Shown here: in pieces, positions 33,447 through 45,291 of the stretch
Layout of the letters: each line of letters opens with the position of its first letter
Numbering within the stretch: position 1 is the first letter of the stretch
Notes under the pieces: model-generated
Database searches by the model: none
What the model was told of the DNA's origin: nothing
The model's input: the letters and a program-made list of their open reading frames with translations, nothing else
Position numbers and translations under genes: made by a program
Assembly (NCBI GenBank): GCA_938023085.1
Contig: CALHDP010000089.1
Coordinates: 1 to 64,000, forward strand
Length of the DNA: 64,000 nt
DNA from: an uncultured Collinsella sp.
GTDB taxonomy: Bacteria; Actinomycetota; Coriobacteriia; Coriobacteriales; Coriobacteriaceae
Direction of reading: 5' to 3'

Positions 33447-34229
33447 TTAACGGGCGCGGGATGTGCCGGCGCCCAGATGATTGATAAGACTTGCCTGGTA
33501 GGCGGCACCAAAGCCGTTATCGATATTGACGACCGATACGCCGCTGGCGCAGGAGTTGAGCATGGCGAGCAGCGCGGCTACGCCTCCAAAATTTGCGCCG
33601 TAGCCCACGCTGGTGGGAACGGCGATGACCGGACAGCTCACCAGACCGCCGATAACGCTCGCCAGGGCGCCCTCCATGCCGGCGATGGCGATGACCACCT
33701 GCGCCTGGGCAAGTTCCTCGGCATGCGCGAGCAGGCGGTGCAGGCCTGCGACACCTACGTCGTAGAGGCGGTCGACCTCGTTGCCATAGAATTCGGCCGT
33801 CAACGCGGCTTCCTCGGCGACAGGCAGGTCGCTCGTGCCGGCACAGGCGACGACGATGCGTCCGTGGCCGGTGGGGGAGGGCTTGCCACCCACCAGGGCG
33901 AGCTGGGCGTCCGGGACATATCCCAGGTCGATGTCGTTGCCGAGAAGCTCGGCGGTGTGCGCGGTTTTTTCGGCATCCAAGCGCGTGACCAGGATGCGCT
34001 CCTGGTCTGCATCGAGTAATGCTTTGATAATGGCGGCAATTTGCTCGGCGGTTTTACCGGCACCGTAGACAACCTCGCCGGCTCCCTGGCGCACTCCGCG
34101 CGAAAGATCGAGCTGCGCAAAGCCCAGATCGGCGGTTGGCGCCGTCTGGATGCGCGTAAGGGCATCGGCAGGGGTGACTGATCCGCCGGCAACATCGCTC
34201 AGCAGCTGCTCAAGATCTCGCTTATCCAT
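33447..34229 (-). CDS. larB: LarB, pyridinium-3,5-biscarboxylic acid mononucleotide synthase
   Basis: 260 residues from ATG at 34229 (SD AAGGGAA). First enzyme of the nickel-pincer cofactor route: carboxylates and hydrolyses nicotinic acid adenine dinucleotide. The C-terminal two thirds are PurE-like: VACAGTSDLPVAEEA, YDVGVAGLHRLLAH, VIAIAGMEGALASVIGGLV and VIAVPTSVGYGANFGGVAALLAMLNSC (split by spacing), with INHLGA near the end. It heads the operon larB-larC-tetR with 10 bases to larC. Confidence 0.93.
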   Translation of the reverse strand: MDKRDLEQLLSDVAGGSVTPADALTRIQTAPTADLGFAQLDLSRGVRQGAGEVVYGAGKTAEQIAAIIKALLDADQERILVTRLDAEKTAHTAELLGNDIDLGYVPDAQLALVGGKPSPTGHGRIVVACAGTSDLPVAEEAALTAEFYGNEVDRLYDVGVAGLHRLLAHAEELAQAQVVIAIAGMEGALASVIGGLVSCPVIAVPTSVGYGANFGGVAALLAMLNSCASGVSVVNIDNGFGAAYQASLINHLGAGTSRAR

Positions 34230-34273
34230 ATATGTTCCCTTCGACGGCGCAAAGTCTAGCACTCAAAGGGTAT

Positions 34274-34334
34274 GTTTCCGAACACTAAGACAAAATTGTT
34301 CGGAAACTATAGGACAGACTGATTCAATTGTTAG
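34274..34334 (-). promoter_or_regulatory. larB: larB promoter with perfect inverted-repeat operator
   Basis: On the minus strand: -35 CTAACA (34334-34329), 17-base spacer, -10 TATAGT (34311-34306). GTTTCCGAACA (34274-34284) and TGTTCGGAAAC (34297-34307) form a perfect 11-bp inverted repeat overlapping the -10 box and start point, well placed for repression, probably by the TetR-type product of the same operon. Confidence 0.75.
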
Positions 34335-34343
34335 ACGGATCGG

Positions 34344-34979
34344 CTAGTCGCGTAGGATGATGTCCATGGCGAGCATCAGGTTGCGCTCGTTGATGGCAAA
34401 CGGGGCTGCCTCGCGTGTCTTGGGCTTGGCGCAAAACGCGATGCCCGTGCCCGCGGCCTGGATCATGGGGATGTCGTTTGCCCCGTCGCCAATAGCGACC
34501 GTGTGGGCCATGTCGACGCCGCACTCAACTGCCCAGTCCAGCAGCTGGATGAGCTTGGACTCCTTGGTCACAATGTCTGCCGCCAGCTTACCCGTGAGCT
34601 TGCCGTCTACGACCTCCAGGCGGTTGGCCAGGCAAAAGTCGATACCCGCGGCAGCCACGATCTTGTCGGCGACCTCGCGGAAGCCGCCGCTCACCACGCC
34701 GACCTTCCAGCCCTTGCTGTGTGCCGAGCGCACAAGCTCCAACGCGCCGGGGGTAAATGTCACACGCTCAAAGGTGCGCTCGAACACACTCTCGTCCAGG
34801 CCGGCGAGCAGCCCCACGCGCTCCTCGAGCGCTTGCTTAAAGTCCAGCTCGCCGCGCATGGCGCGTTCGGTGATCTGTGCCACCTGCTCGCCCACGCCGG
34901 CCTCCTCGCCCAAAAGATCGATGACCTCCTGGTTGATGAGCGTGGAGTCGATATCCATAACGATGAGGCGTGCAGTCAT
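34344..34979 (-). CDS. serB: Phosphoserine phosphatase
   Basis: 211 residues from ATG at 34979 (SD GGAAAGG). Last step of serine synthesis, removing phosphate from O-phosphoserine. HAD-family motifs: DIDST (D9 nucleophile, D11 acid), VGVVSGGF with its catalytic Ser, K at LTGKLAADIVTKESK, and GDGANDIPM with the Mg-binding aspartates. Length and order fit SerB without an ACT domain. It stands alone; no other serine gene is near. Confidence 0.92.
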   Translation of the reverse strand: MTARLIVMDIDSTLINQEVIDLLGEEAGVGEQVAQITERAMRGELDFKQALEERVGLLAGLDESVFERTFERVTFTPGALELVRSAHSKGWKVGVVSGGFREVADKIVAAAGIDFCLANRLEVVDGKLTGKLAADIVTKESKLIQLLDWAVECGVDMAHTVAIGDGANDIPMIQAAGTGIAFCAKPKTREAAPFAINERNLMLAMDIILRD

Positions 34980-35183
34980 GACGGGCCTTTCCAAGTGCTG
35001 TTTTATTGGGGCATATTGTCGCACGTGACGAGCGCGGGCGGGTGCCGCGGCGCGTCAATTGTTTCGTCTCCGTCAAGTCTTTGGGCAGGAGCTACTTTTT
35101 CGCGGTACATCGGCGCAGGTGCGATAACATAGAACGCCATGTCTGGCTGCGCGGTTTACGCAGGCTGGGCAAATCTGTACGAC

Positions 35184-35209
35184 GCCGCCCGGAACGACAC
35201 GGGGCGGCA
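35184..35209 (+). promoter_or_regulatory. aspS: aspS leader hairpin
   Basis: GCCGCCC and GGGCGGC form a 7-bp stem in the leader, between a TAACAT -10 motif (35124-35129) and the SD AAAGGAGGATC. I looked for T-box features (specifier loop, TGGNACCGCG-like antiterminator) and found none. Confidence 0.45.
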
Positions 35210-35235
35210 CAGATCCATAAAGGAGGATCACTGGT

Positions 35236-37023
35236 ATGAGCCAGACCCGTCCCATCGACGAGCATTCCATGCACACCCGTACCTGCGGCGAACTTCGCCG
35301 CGAGAACGTGGGCGAAGAGGTCACCCTCACCGGTTGGGTGAGCCGTCGCCGTGACCACGGCGGCCTTATTTTCTGCGACCTTCGTGACCGCGAGGGCATC
35401 ACGCAGCTCACCTTCGACCCCGAGCACTCCGACGGCGACGCCTTTAAGATTGCCGAGACCATGCGTCCCGAGTGGCCCATCAAGATCCACGGCGTCGTAC
35501 GCTCCCGTGGCGAGGAGACCACCAATGCCAAGCTCGCGACCGGCGAGATCGAGGTCCTGACCGACCACGCCGAGGTGCTCAACACGTCCGTCACCCCGCC
35601 GTTCCAAATCGAGGACGGCATCGAGACCAGCGAGGACACCCGTCTGCGCTATCGCTATCTGGACCTCCGTCGTCCCGAGATGATGGCCAACCTCAAGCTG
35701 CGCTCCGACTTTACCTTTGCCATTCGCGAGGCGCTGCACAACCGTGAGTTCATGGAGGTCGAGACGCCCTCCCTGTTCAAGTCCACGCCCGAGGGCGCCC
35801 GCGACTTCATCGTTCCCAGCCGCATCCAGCCGGGCAACTTCTACGCCCTGCCGCAGTCCCCGCAGCTCCTGAAGCAGCTGCTTATGGTCGGTGGCGTCGA
35901 GCGCTACTACCAGGTTGCCAAGTGCTTCCGCGACGAGGACCTGCGTGCCGACCGTCAGCCCGAGTTCACCCAGGTCGATATCGAGATGTCCTTCGTGGAC
36001 CAGAACGATGTCATGAGCGCGCTCGAAGAGGTTCTTGCCGATGCCTTCGGTCGCATGGGTGTCGAGATGCCCACGCCGCTGCGTCGCATGAACTACTGGG
36101 ACGCCATGGACACCTATGGCTCCGACAAGCCCGATACTCGCTACGGCATGCACCTGGTCGATCTGACCGACATCTTTGCCAACTCCAAGTTCAAGGTCTT
36201 CGCGACCGCCGCGAACGAGGAGGGCTCTGTCGTCAAGGCCATCAACGCCAAGGGCGCCGGTGCCTGGGCACGTGCCAAGATCGATAAGCTCGCCGGCGTG
36301 GCCTCCACGTTTGGCGCCAAGGGCCTGGCCTGGATCGCCTTCCGCGAGGACGGCTCCATCAACAGCCCCATCGTCAAGTTCTTCTCGGACGAGGAGATGA
36401 CTGCTCTGCGCGAGCGCATGGACGTCGAGCCCGGCGACCTCGTGATGTTCGCCGCCGGCCCGCGCCTGCTCTCCGACGAGATCCTGGGCGGCATGCGTTC
36501 GCACATGGCCAACGCGCTCGAGATCAAGCGCGAGGGCCACGACTTCCTGTGGGTCGTTAACTTCCCGCTGTTCCACTGGGACGAGGACCGCAAGGCCTAC
36601 GCTGCCGAGCACCAGCCCTTCACCCTGCCGACCGAGACCGACATCGCCAAGATCGAGGCCGACCCGTTGGCAGCCGGTTCTTGCACCTACGACTTTGTCA
36701 TGGACGGCTTTGAGGCCGGCGGCGGCGGCATGCGTATCCACAACGCCGAGATGCAGATGTCCATGCTCAAGCTCCTGGGCTTTACCGAGGAGCGCGCCGA
36801 GTCTCAGTTTGGCTTCCTCATGGAGGCCCTCAAGTTTGGTGCACCCCCGATGGGCGGTTTTGCTCTGGGCCTGGACCGCGTGTGCATGCTGCTCACCGGC
36901 TCCGATTCCATCCGCGACGTCATGGCGTTCCCCAAGACGGCCAGTGGCTCCGACCTCATGTCGGGCGCCCCGAGTGCCGTTTCCGGCGCCCAGCTCAAGG
37001 ACGTCAGCCTGCGCCTGATGTAG
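35236..37023 (+). CDS. aspS: Aspartyl-tRNA synthetase
   Basis: 595 residues, bacterial-type class IIb enzyme. N-terminal OB-fold (VTLTGWVSRRRDHGGLIFCDLRD), then DTRLRYRYLDLRRP, motif 2 FRDEDLRADRQPEFTQ(VDIE), the bacterial GAD insertion (about 300-420) and motif 3 GFALGLDRVCMLL (about 555), ending LKDVSLRLM. Whether it also charges tRNA-Asn depends on the presence of gatCAB and absence of asnS, which cannot be judged here. AAAGGAGGA precedes the start. Confidence 0.97.
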   Translation: MSQTRPIDEHSMHTRTCGELRRENVGEEVTLTGWVSRRRDHGGLIFCDLRDREGITQLTFDPEHSDGDAFKIAETMRPEWPIKIHGVVRSRGEETTNAKLATGEIEVLTDHAEVLNTSVTPPFQIEDGIETSEDTRLRYRYLDLRRPEMMANLKLRSDFTFAIREALHNREFMEVETPSLFKSTPEGARDFIVPSRIQPGNFYALPQSPQLLKQLLMVGGVERYYQVAKCFRDEDLRADRQPEFTQVDIEMSFVDQNDVMSALEEVLADAFGRMGVEMPTPLRRMNYWDAMDTYGSDKPDTRYGMHLVDLTDIFANSKFKVFATAANEEGSVVKAINAKGAGAWARAKIDKLAGVASTFGAKGLAWIAFREDGSINSPIVKFFSDEEMTALRERMDVEPGDLVMFAAGPRLLSDEILGGMRSHMANALEIKREGHDFLWVVNFPLFHWDEDRKAYAAEHQPFTLPTETDIAKIEADPLAAGSCTYDFVMDGFEAGGGGMRIHNAEMQMSMLKLLGFTEERAESQFGFLMEALKFGAPPMGGFALGLDRVCMLLTGSDSIRDVMAFPKTASGSDLMSGAPSAVSGAQLKDVSLRLM

Positions 37024-37046
37024 GCGAGCGGCTATATATTGCTTGC

Positions 37047-37081
37047 AACGAGGGAAGGACGTGTGCCTTCCCTCGTTTTTT
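37047..37081 (+). terminator. aspS: Terminator of aspS
   Basis: AACGAGGGAAGG (37047-37058) and CCTTCCCTCGTT with a 7-base loop, followed by TTTTTTAT. Confidence 0.92.
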
Positions 37082-37153
37082 ATACGCCGAGGTTGTGAGG
37101 GCATAGGGTGACCGGGCGTCGCGGAAAGTGCATCCCGGAATCTGCGTCCGGAA

Positions 37154-37321
37154 TGGGTCGCGCTTTCCCAAAGGGGTCCTCTGGGAAAGCGCGACCCAGA
37201 ATTCGGCAAAATAATGGGGCACAGTTTCCGGTTGAGCTGTCTAACGGAAACTGTGCCCCAGAATGAGCGCTCAAAACGGGGCAGGCTTTCCGCAACAACT
37301 GTCTGGCGGAAAGCCTGCCCC
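37154..37321. repeat. Array of three consecutive perfect hairpins between aspS and lacI
   Basis: Arms 37154-37170/37182-37198 (17 bp), 37215-37230/37245-37260 (16 bp) and 37278-37293/37306-37321 (16 bp), all perfect, with loops of 11-14 bases. They share a scheme: a GGG-rich outer end, then TTTCC toward the loop, and loops 2 and 3 both contain CTGTCT. The last arm ends 7 bases before the lacI stop codon. Confidence 0.93.
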
Positions 37322-37327
37322 AATTTC

Positions 37328-38344
37328 TTATAGCGAGTCTCTCTGGATCAGCTGCATGTGCATCACGGAGGTGGTGGGCTCGGCACCCTTGATCATGTCG
37401 AGCGCAATGTTGGCAGCCATGTGGCCTTCTTCGCGCAGGGGCTGGCGGACGGTCGTGAGCGCGGGGACGCAGCGCGTCGCAATCTCGTGATCGTCGAAGC
37501 CGACGACAGAAACGTCCGCCGGAACGGATAGGCCTGCCTCGTTGAGTGCGGTGATGACGCCAGCCGCGATACGGTCCGATCCGCAGAGCACGCCATCGAA
37601 AGCGATCTCGCGCGCGAGAATCTGGTGCATGGCCTGATAGCCGTCTCCGCTGTTCCAGCCGGTATAGATAACGTTTGCGTCTGGGAGGTCTTCGCCCAAG
37701 ACGGCGCGGTAGCCGCGCAGGCGGTCGGCAACAGCGGGGTTGTCTTGCGGTCCCAACACGGCGACGATATCTTTGCGCCCGCGATCCTTTATGGCGAGTG
37801 CCGCAAAGCGTCCGCCCTCTTCGTCGTCGGAGTAGACTGTCGAGAACACATCGCGATAGGGGTGGCCCTCGAGCTGGCCGCACAACACGGTGGGTACGCC
37901 CAGCTCGCGCAGCACCTCGAGCAGCTCGCTGCCCTTGTAGGGGGAGACGTCGATCACGGCGTCGAACGAGCGGCGCTCAAAGTGCTCGCGTGCACGGTTG
38001 CGCTCATGCGTAGAAGACGCCTGCAAGATAACGGGCAGATAGGACGACTCCGACAGTTCCTCGGTAATGCCGCTCAAAAACTCGCTATAGGTGGGGTCGC
38101 TGAAGAGTTCACTCAGGGGCTCGGTCACGAGCACGGCGATGATTTCCGTGCGCCCGACAGCGAGCGCTCGGCCACGAGCGTTGGGGACAAAATTGACTTC
38201 CTTGGCCGCCGCGCGGACGCGCCTTTTGGTTTCCTCGCTAATGCGGGGCGAATCGTTGAGAGCGCGCGATGCCGTGGAGCGCGACACGCCGGCAGCTGCG
38301 GCAACCTCGGCAAGCGTAGGTGCGGTGCGAACTGGTTGGGTCAT
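37328..38344 (-). CDS. LacI-family repressor, probable regulator of ebgAC
   Basis: 338 residues, SD AGGAGA before ATG. N-terminal helix-turn-helix TLAEVAAAAGVSRSTASRALND (about 10-31), hinge, then a periplasmic-binding-protein-like sugar domain (IAVLVTEPLSELFSDP... VVGFDDHEIATRCVPALTTVRQPL). It is divergent from the beta-galactosidase gene, and the space between holds three copies of a CAACCGGTTG-centred operator, the type of site LacI-family proteins bind. The natural inducer is presumably a galactoside. Confidence 0.92.
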   Translation of the reverse strand: MTQPVRTAPTLAEVAAAAGVSRSTASRALNDSPRISEETKRRVRAAAKEVNFVPNARGRALAVGRTEIIAVLVTEPLSELFSDPTYSEFLSGITEELSESSYLPVILQASSTHERNRAREHFERRSFDAVIDVSPYKGSELLEVLRELGVPTVLCGQLEGHPYRDVFSTVYSDDEEGGRFAALAIKDRGRKDIVAVLGPQDNPAVADRLRGYRAVLGEDLPDANVIYTGWNSGDGYQAMHQILAREIAFDGVLCGSDRIAAGVITALNEAGLSVPADVSVVGFDDHEIATRCVPALTTVRQPLREEGHMAANIALDMIKGAEPTTSVMHMQLIQRDSL

Positions 38345-38586
38345 GGCGTCTCCTGGAGAATGCGGTCGATGTTGTCGCTGATACGGGCTGGTGCGGATAC
38401 AGCTTACTATAGTGCGCCTGAACAGCGTTCATGATATCCGGTGACCGGTGTCGTTTTGCAACCAAGCCGCAATCGAATACGTCTCGTATGGGTGAGATAT
38501 CAGCGGGCGTGGCGGTTGCCTACGAGCTTGAGAACGATGTCTTGCGCTGAGTTTCGATACTCAGGGTGACATAAGTGTCGCGGTTG

Positions 38587-38602
38587 TACAACCGGTTGCA
38601 CC
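38587..38602. promoter_or_regulatory. LacI-type operator O1 upstream of ebgA
   Basis: TACAACCGGTTGCACC, palindromic core CAACCGGTTG. It lies between the repressor and galactosidase genes, 45 bases upstream of O2. Confidence 0.8.
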
Positions 38603-38631
38603 GTTAACCCGACCAAATCGACCGTTCAGCG

Positions 38632-38670
38632 GACAACCGGTTGCACAGTTTTTTGCATCGCCCGTAAGAT
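38632..38670 (+). promoter_or_regulatory. ebgA promoter with operator O2
   Basis: O2 GACAACCGGTTGCACA (38632-38647) contains the -35 box TTGCAC (38641-38646). An 18-base spacer leads to -10 TAAGAT (38665-38670). A repressor at O2 would block RNA polymerase directly. Confidence 0.78.
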
Positions 38671-38673
38671 AAG

Positions 38674-38689
38674 GACAATCGGTTGCACA
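38674..38689. promoter_or_regulatory. LacI-type operator O3, downstream of the -10 box
   Basis: GACAATCGGTTGCACA, one change from O2, placed around the transcription start. Centre spacing O2-O3 is 42 bases (four helical turns), which would allow cooperative binding on one face. Confidence 0.78.
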
Positions 38690-38705
38690 AGAATCACTAC
38701 GATGA

Positions 38706-41729
<3,024 letters not shown>

Positions 41730-41732
41730 GTC

Positions 41733-42188
41733 ATGCATGTCTTTAACTCGCGTGCCGACTTCGATGCTCAGATGAAGTCCGTCAAGAAGTGGATGCGCAC
41801 CGGCCAGGCGCTCGATGGCGTTGCCGACCTACAGCACGACGTGGCTTACTCCATCGGCGACTCGTTGGTGTACTGGTGGGTCTATGCCCGCGAGGCCGCA
41901 ACCGCCGATCTGGTCGGTCACCGTCGCTACCATGCCGTGCTCGCTCCGCTCGACGGCGACCTGACCGTCGAGGTTGCCCCCAAGGCAGGCCTCACCTGCA
42001 CCCGCGCTTACAGCGATATCGATGATCGCGAGCGCTTTGAGGGGGCGGGGGAGACCGTGACGATTCCCGCCGGCGGCGTTGCCGTCGTCGAGATCGACGA
42101 GGCTTACCGTGTTATCGCCGAGGCTTCGGATCCCCGCGTCGTGGTACTGCACGTGACGGTCGAAGGTTATTCCTTCCCCAACAAGTAG
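41733..42188 (+). CDS. ebgC: Beta-galactosidase small subunit (EbgC/YhcH family)
   Basis: 151 residues, YhcH/YjgK/YiaL cupin fold: RRYHAVLAPLDGDLTVEVAP, DIDDRERFEGAGETVTIPAGGVAVVEIDEAYR (metal-binding-type acidic loops) and VVVLHVTVEGY. In E. coli EbgC is needed for full activity of EbgA. SD AAGGAGG lies inside the end of ebgA, so the two are translated together. Confidence 0.92.
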   Translation: MHVFNSRADFDAQMKSVKKWMRTGQALDGVADLQHDVAYSIGDSLVYWWVYAREAATADLVGHRRYHAVLAPLDGDLTVEVAPKAGLTCTRAYSDIDDRERFEGAGETVTIPAGGVAVVEIDEAYRVIAEASDPRVVVLHVTVEGYSFPNK

Positions 42189-42274
42189 TATTCGTCCGTT
42201 TGGACGTTTGCTTCGCGCCGTTAAGGGGGATGGCTTTGTTGACTCCCTTTTCCCCATTCCCCTTAGCAGGTGCG

Positions 42275-42309
42275 CCGTCCGCGATTGCACTTGCAGCTCG
42301 GACGGTTTT
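42275..42309 (+). terminator. Terminator after ebgC
   Basis: CCGTCCG (42275-42281) and CGGACGG (42299-42305) followed by TTTTG, with a 17-base loop. Confidence 0.6.
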
Positions 42310-42329
42310 GGATGACATTTAATAGATGA

Positions 42330-43805
<1,476 letters not shown>

Positions 43806-43853
43806 CGGCTAGGATTAATCTACGGCTGTGGAATAAATCGATTCCCTTTCCTA

Positions 43854-43884
43854 GGGAGGGGCCTTACGAGGCCCCTCCTTTTGT
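43854..43884 (+). terminator. Terminator of the permease gene
   Basis: GGAGGGGCCT and AGGCCCCTCC around TACG, followed by TTTTGTGTTTT. Confidence 0.92.
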
Positions 43885-43910
43885 GTTTTGGGGCATGGAT
43901 TTTGGACTCT

Positions 43911-44130
43911 GTGGGCAAAAAATGCCAAATATGAGTACTGTTGCAAAAGAGGTGTCATATTTTTCGGCCTGTTCTGAGTAAAAATGGGCTCAAAATCAAT
44001 TTATCTAACCCCCTTTAAAGGGCGTTTGACGGCTTTCAGCCTCTTCGAATCGCTCAAATTAGGCAATTTGCTCTCGATTTTGCTGCTACTAAATTGGTGA
44101 CAGTACTCATATTTGCCACTTTTTGCCCAC
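43911..44130. mobile_element. 220-bp MITE-like element
   Basis: Terminal inverted repeats of 34 bases (43911-43944 and 44097-44130), nearly identical, both beginning GTGGGCAAAAA and containing CAAATATGAGTACTGT. The inside has no gene and is visibly AT-richer than its surroundings. No clear target-site duplication flanks it. This is a candidate non-autonomous transposon or a large regulatory palindrome. Confidence 0.75.
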
Positions 44131-44227
44131 GGGGTATCCGGAGGGGCCCTCGGCAGGCATCTAACGCTACAATAGCTACCACGTGGCTGGGTTTGCCGGC
44201 CGAATGTGCGATGTCGTGGGAGGGGAC

Positions 44228-44476
44228 ATGGTCGAGTTTACAAAGACGATTAAAGATCCGTTGGGATTGCATGCCCGCCCGGTTGCGCTGCTTTATGACA
44301 TTATCGCCAAGCATCGTAGTGACGTGTCGGTTTCGATTGGCAATCGTCATGTCGATGGCCGCGACGTTATAGGGCTCATGGCACTCTGTGGCGAATGTGG
44401 CGAGGACATCGTGTTCCGCGTTTCGGGCGTGGATGAGGCCTCCTGTGTCACATCGATCAGAAATCTCTCGCTCTAA
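44228..44476 (+). CDS. HPr-like phosphocarrier protein with Asp at position 46
   Basis: 82 residues from ATG at 44228 (SD GGGAGGGG). HPr fold: active-site H15 in GLHARPVALL, then RHVDGRDVIGLMALCGECGEDI. In HPr of low-GC Gram-positives position 46 is the regulatory serine; here it is aspartate (R45-D46-V47), so HPr-kinase control is impossible and the residue resembles the phosphorylated state. It may be a PTS carrier or an Npr/Crh-like regulator. No ptsI or PTS genes are adjacent. Confidence 0.9.
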   Translation: MVEFTKTIKDPLGLHARPVALLYDIIAKHRSDVSVSIGNRHVDGRDVIGLMALCGECGEDIVFRVSGVDEASCVTSIRNLSL

Positions 44477-44485
44477 GCATGATAG

Positions 44486-44521
44486 GGCGCGGTAAAGGAT
44501 GGTCCTTTGCCGCGCCTTTTT
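44486..44521 (+). terminator. Terminator of the HPr gene
   Basis: GGCGCGGTAAAGGA (44486-44499) and TCCTTTGCCGCGCC (44503-44516) with a 3-base loop and TTTTTG. Confidence 0.92.
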
Positions 44522-44567
44522 GTTTCGTATAGGAAACTTTTTCGAAATCTGAATGGGGACCCTTTCC

Positions 44568-44623
44568 AAAAAGTTAACCACGTGCTAGTTTACTATAGCG
44601 AACATAGACGTGGTTAACTTTTT
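44568..44623. promoter_or_regulatory. feo operator/promoter, perfect 16-bp inverted repeat
   Basis: AAAAAGTTAACCACGT (44568-44583) and ACGTGGTTAACTTTTT (44608-44623) flank a 24-base centre with a TACTATAG -10-like sequence (44591-44598). Repressor binding to both arms would cover the promoter. The GTTAACC/GGTTAAC halves resemble iron-repressor (DtxR/IdeR-type) half-sites; assignment is inferred. Confidence 0.75.
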
Positions 44624-44664
44624 ACGCGTCGATGTTGAGGACGAACTGACGTTAGGAGCAACTC

Positions 44665-44907
44665 ATGTCTTGCGGACCGCAGATGCCGGCCATGCCGCTT
44701 TCGATGGTAAAAGCGGGCGAAACCGTGCGCGTGTCTCGTGTAAAGGGCAATGAGGACATGAAGCACCACCTCAAGGACCTCGGCTTTGTCGAGGGCAACG
44801 AAATCCACGTGGTGAGCTCGAGTGGCGCCAATATCATCGTCACGGTGCTGGGCGCACGCTTTGGCATCGATTCCAAGGTTGCCATGCACATCATGACCGT
44901 CGGTTAG
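44665..44907 (+). CDS. feoA: FeoA-type protein 1
   Basis: 80 residues, SD TTAGGAG. SH3-like FeoA domain: MVKAGETVRVSRVKGNEDMKHHLKDLGFVEGNEIHVV, then ANIIVTVLGARFGIDSKVAMHIMTV. It assists FeoB in ferrous-iron uptake at the cytoplasmic face. It has a short Cys/Met-containing N-terminus (MSCGPQMPAMPL). First gene after the palindromic promoter. Confidence 0.93.
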   Translation: MSCGPQMPAMPLSMVKAGETVRVSRVKGNEDMKHHLKDLGFVEGNEIHVVSSSGANIIVTVLGARFGIDSKVAMHIMTVG

Positions 44908-44946
44908 TCTGCAGCATTTCATAAAAACCGAAAGGGGGACAAGAGG

Positions 44947-45168
44947 ATGAAGACGTTGGGTGACGTTAAGGTGGGCGAGAGCTCCACCATCGTCAAGCTT
45001 CACGGTGAGGGTGCGCTTCGCCGCCACCTTATGGACCTGGGGCTCATCAAGGGCACTTCGTTCAAGGTCGTGAAGGTTGCACCGCTCGGTGATCCGGTCG
45101 AGATCAACGTGCGCGGCTACGAGCTTTCCATCCGCAAGGAGGAGGCGGCTGTCGTCGAGGTCCAGTAA
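44947..45168 (+). CDS. feoA: FeoA-type protein 2
   Basis: 73 residues, 39 bases after the first feoA, SD AAAGGGGG. Same fold: TLGDVKVGESSTIVKLHGEGALRRHLMDLGLIKG (conserved DLG-hydrophobic-x-G turn) and GDPVEINVRGYELSIRKEEAAVVEV. Two consecutive FeoA genes before feoB is a recurring arrangement in anaerobes; the copies differ and may have distinct partners. Confidence 0.93.
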   Translation: MKTLGDVKVGESSTIVKLHGEGALRRHLMDLGLIKGTSFKVVKVAPLGDPVEINVRGYELSIRKEEAAVVEVQ

Positions 45169-45190
45169 GGGCTCGCGGCGTATATTTCTG

Positions 45191-45226
45191 CAGATAAAGT
45201 TAGGTATTTCTAACTTAATGCAGCAA
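45191..45226. promoter_or_regulatory. feoB: Metal-repressor-like palindrome upstream of feoB
   Basis: AAGTTAG-GTATTT-CTAACTT (45197-45216) is a perfect 7-bp inverted repeat, extended outward by CTGCA/TGCAG. Its size and TTAG-CTAA halves resemble DtxR/IdeR boxes. It suggests that feoB also has its own regulated promoter. Confidence 0.65.
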
Positions 45227-45291
45227 CTTTGAAGCACATTATCCAGCCTGTGCGGAGAAAGCAGCGCAGGCACACAAGGAAGAAGGATTGA

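Noticed and set aside
35107..35235. T-box or other riboswitch upstream of aspS and hisS
   Set aside because: Leaders are short and lack the conserved T-box bulge; only a simple GC hairpin is present before aspS.
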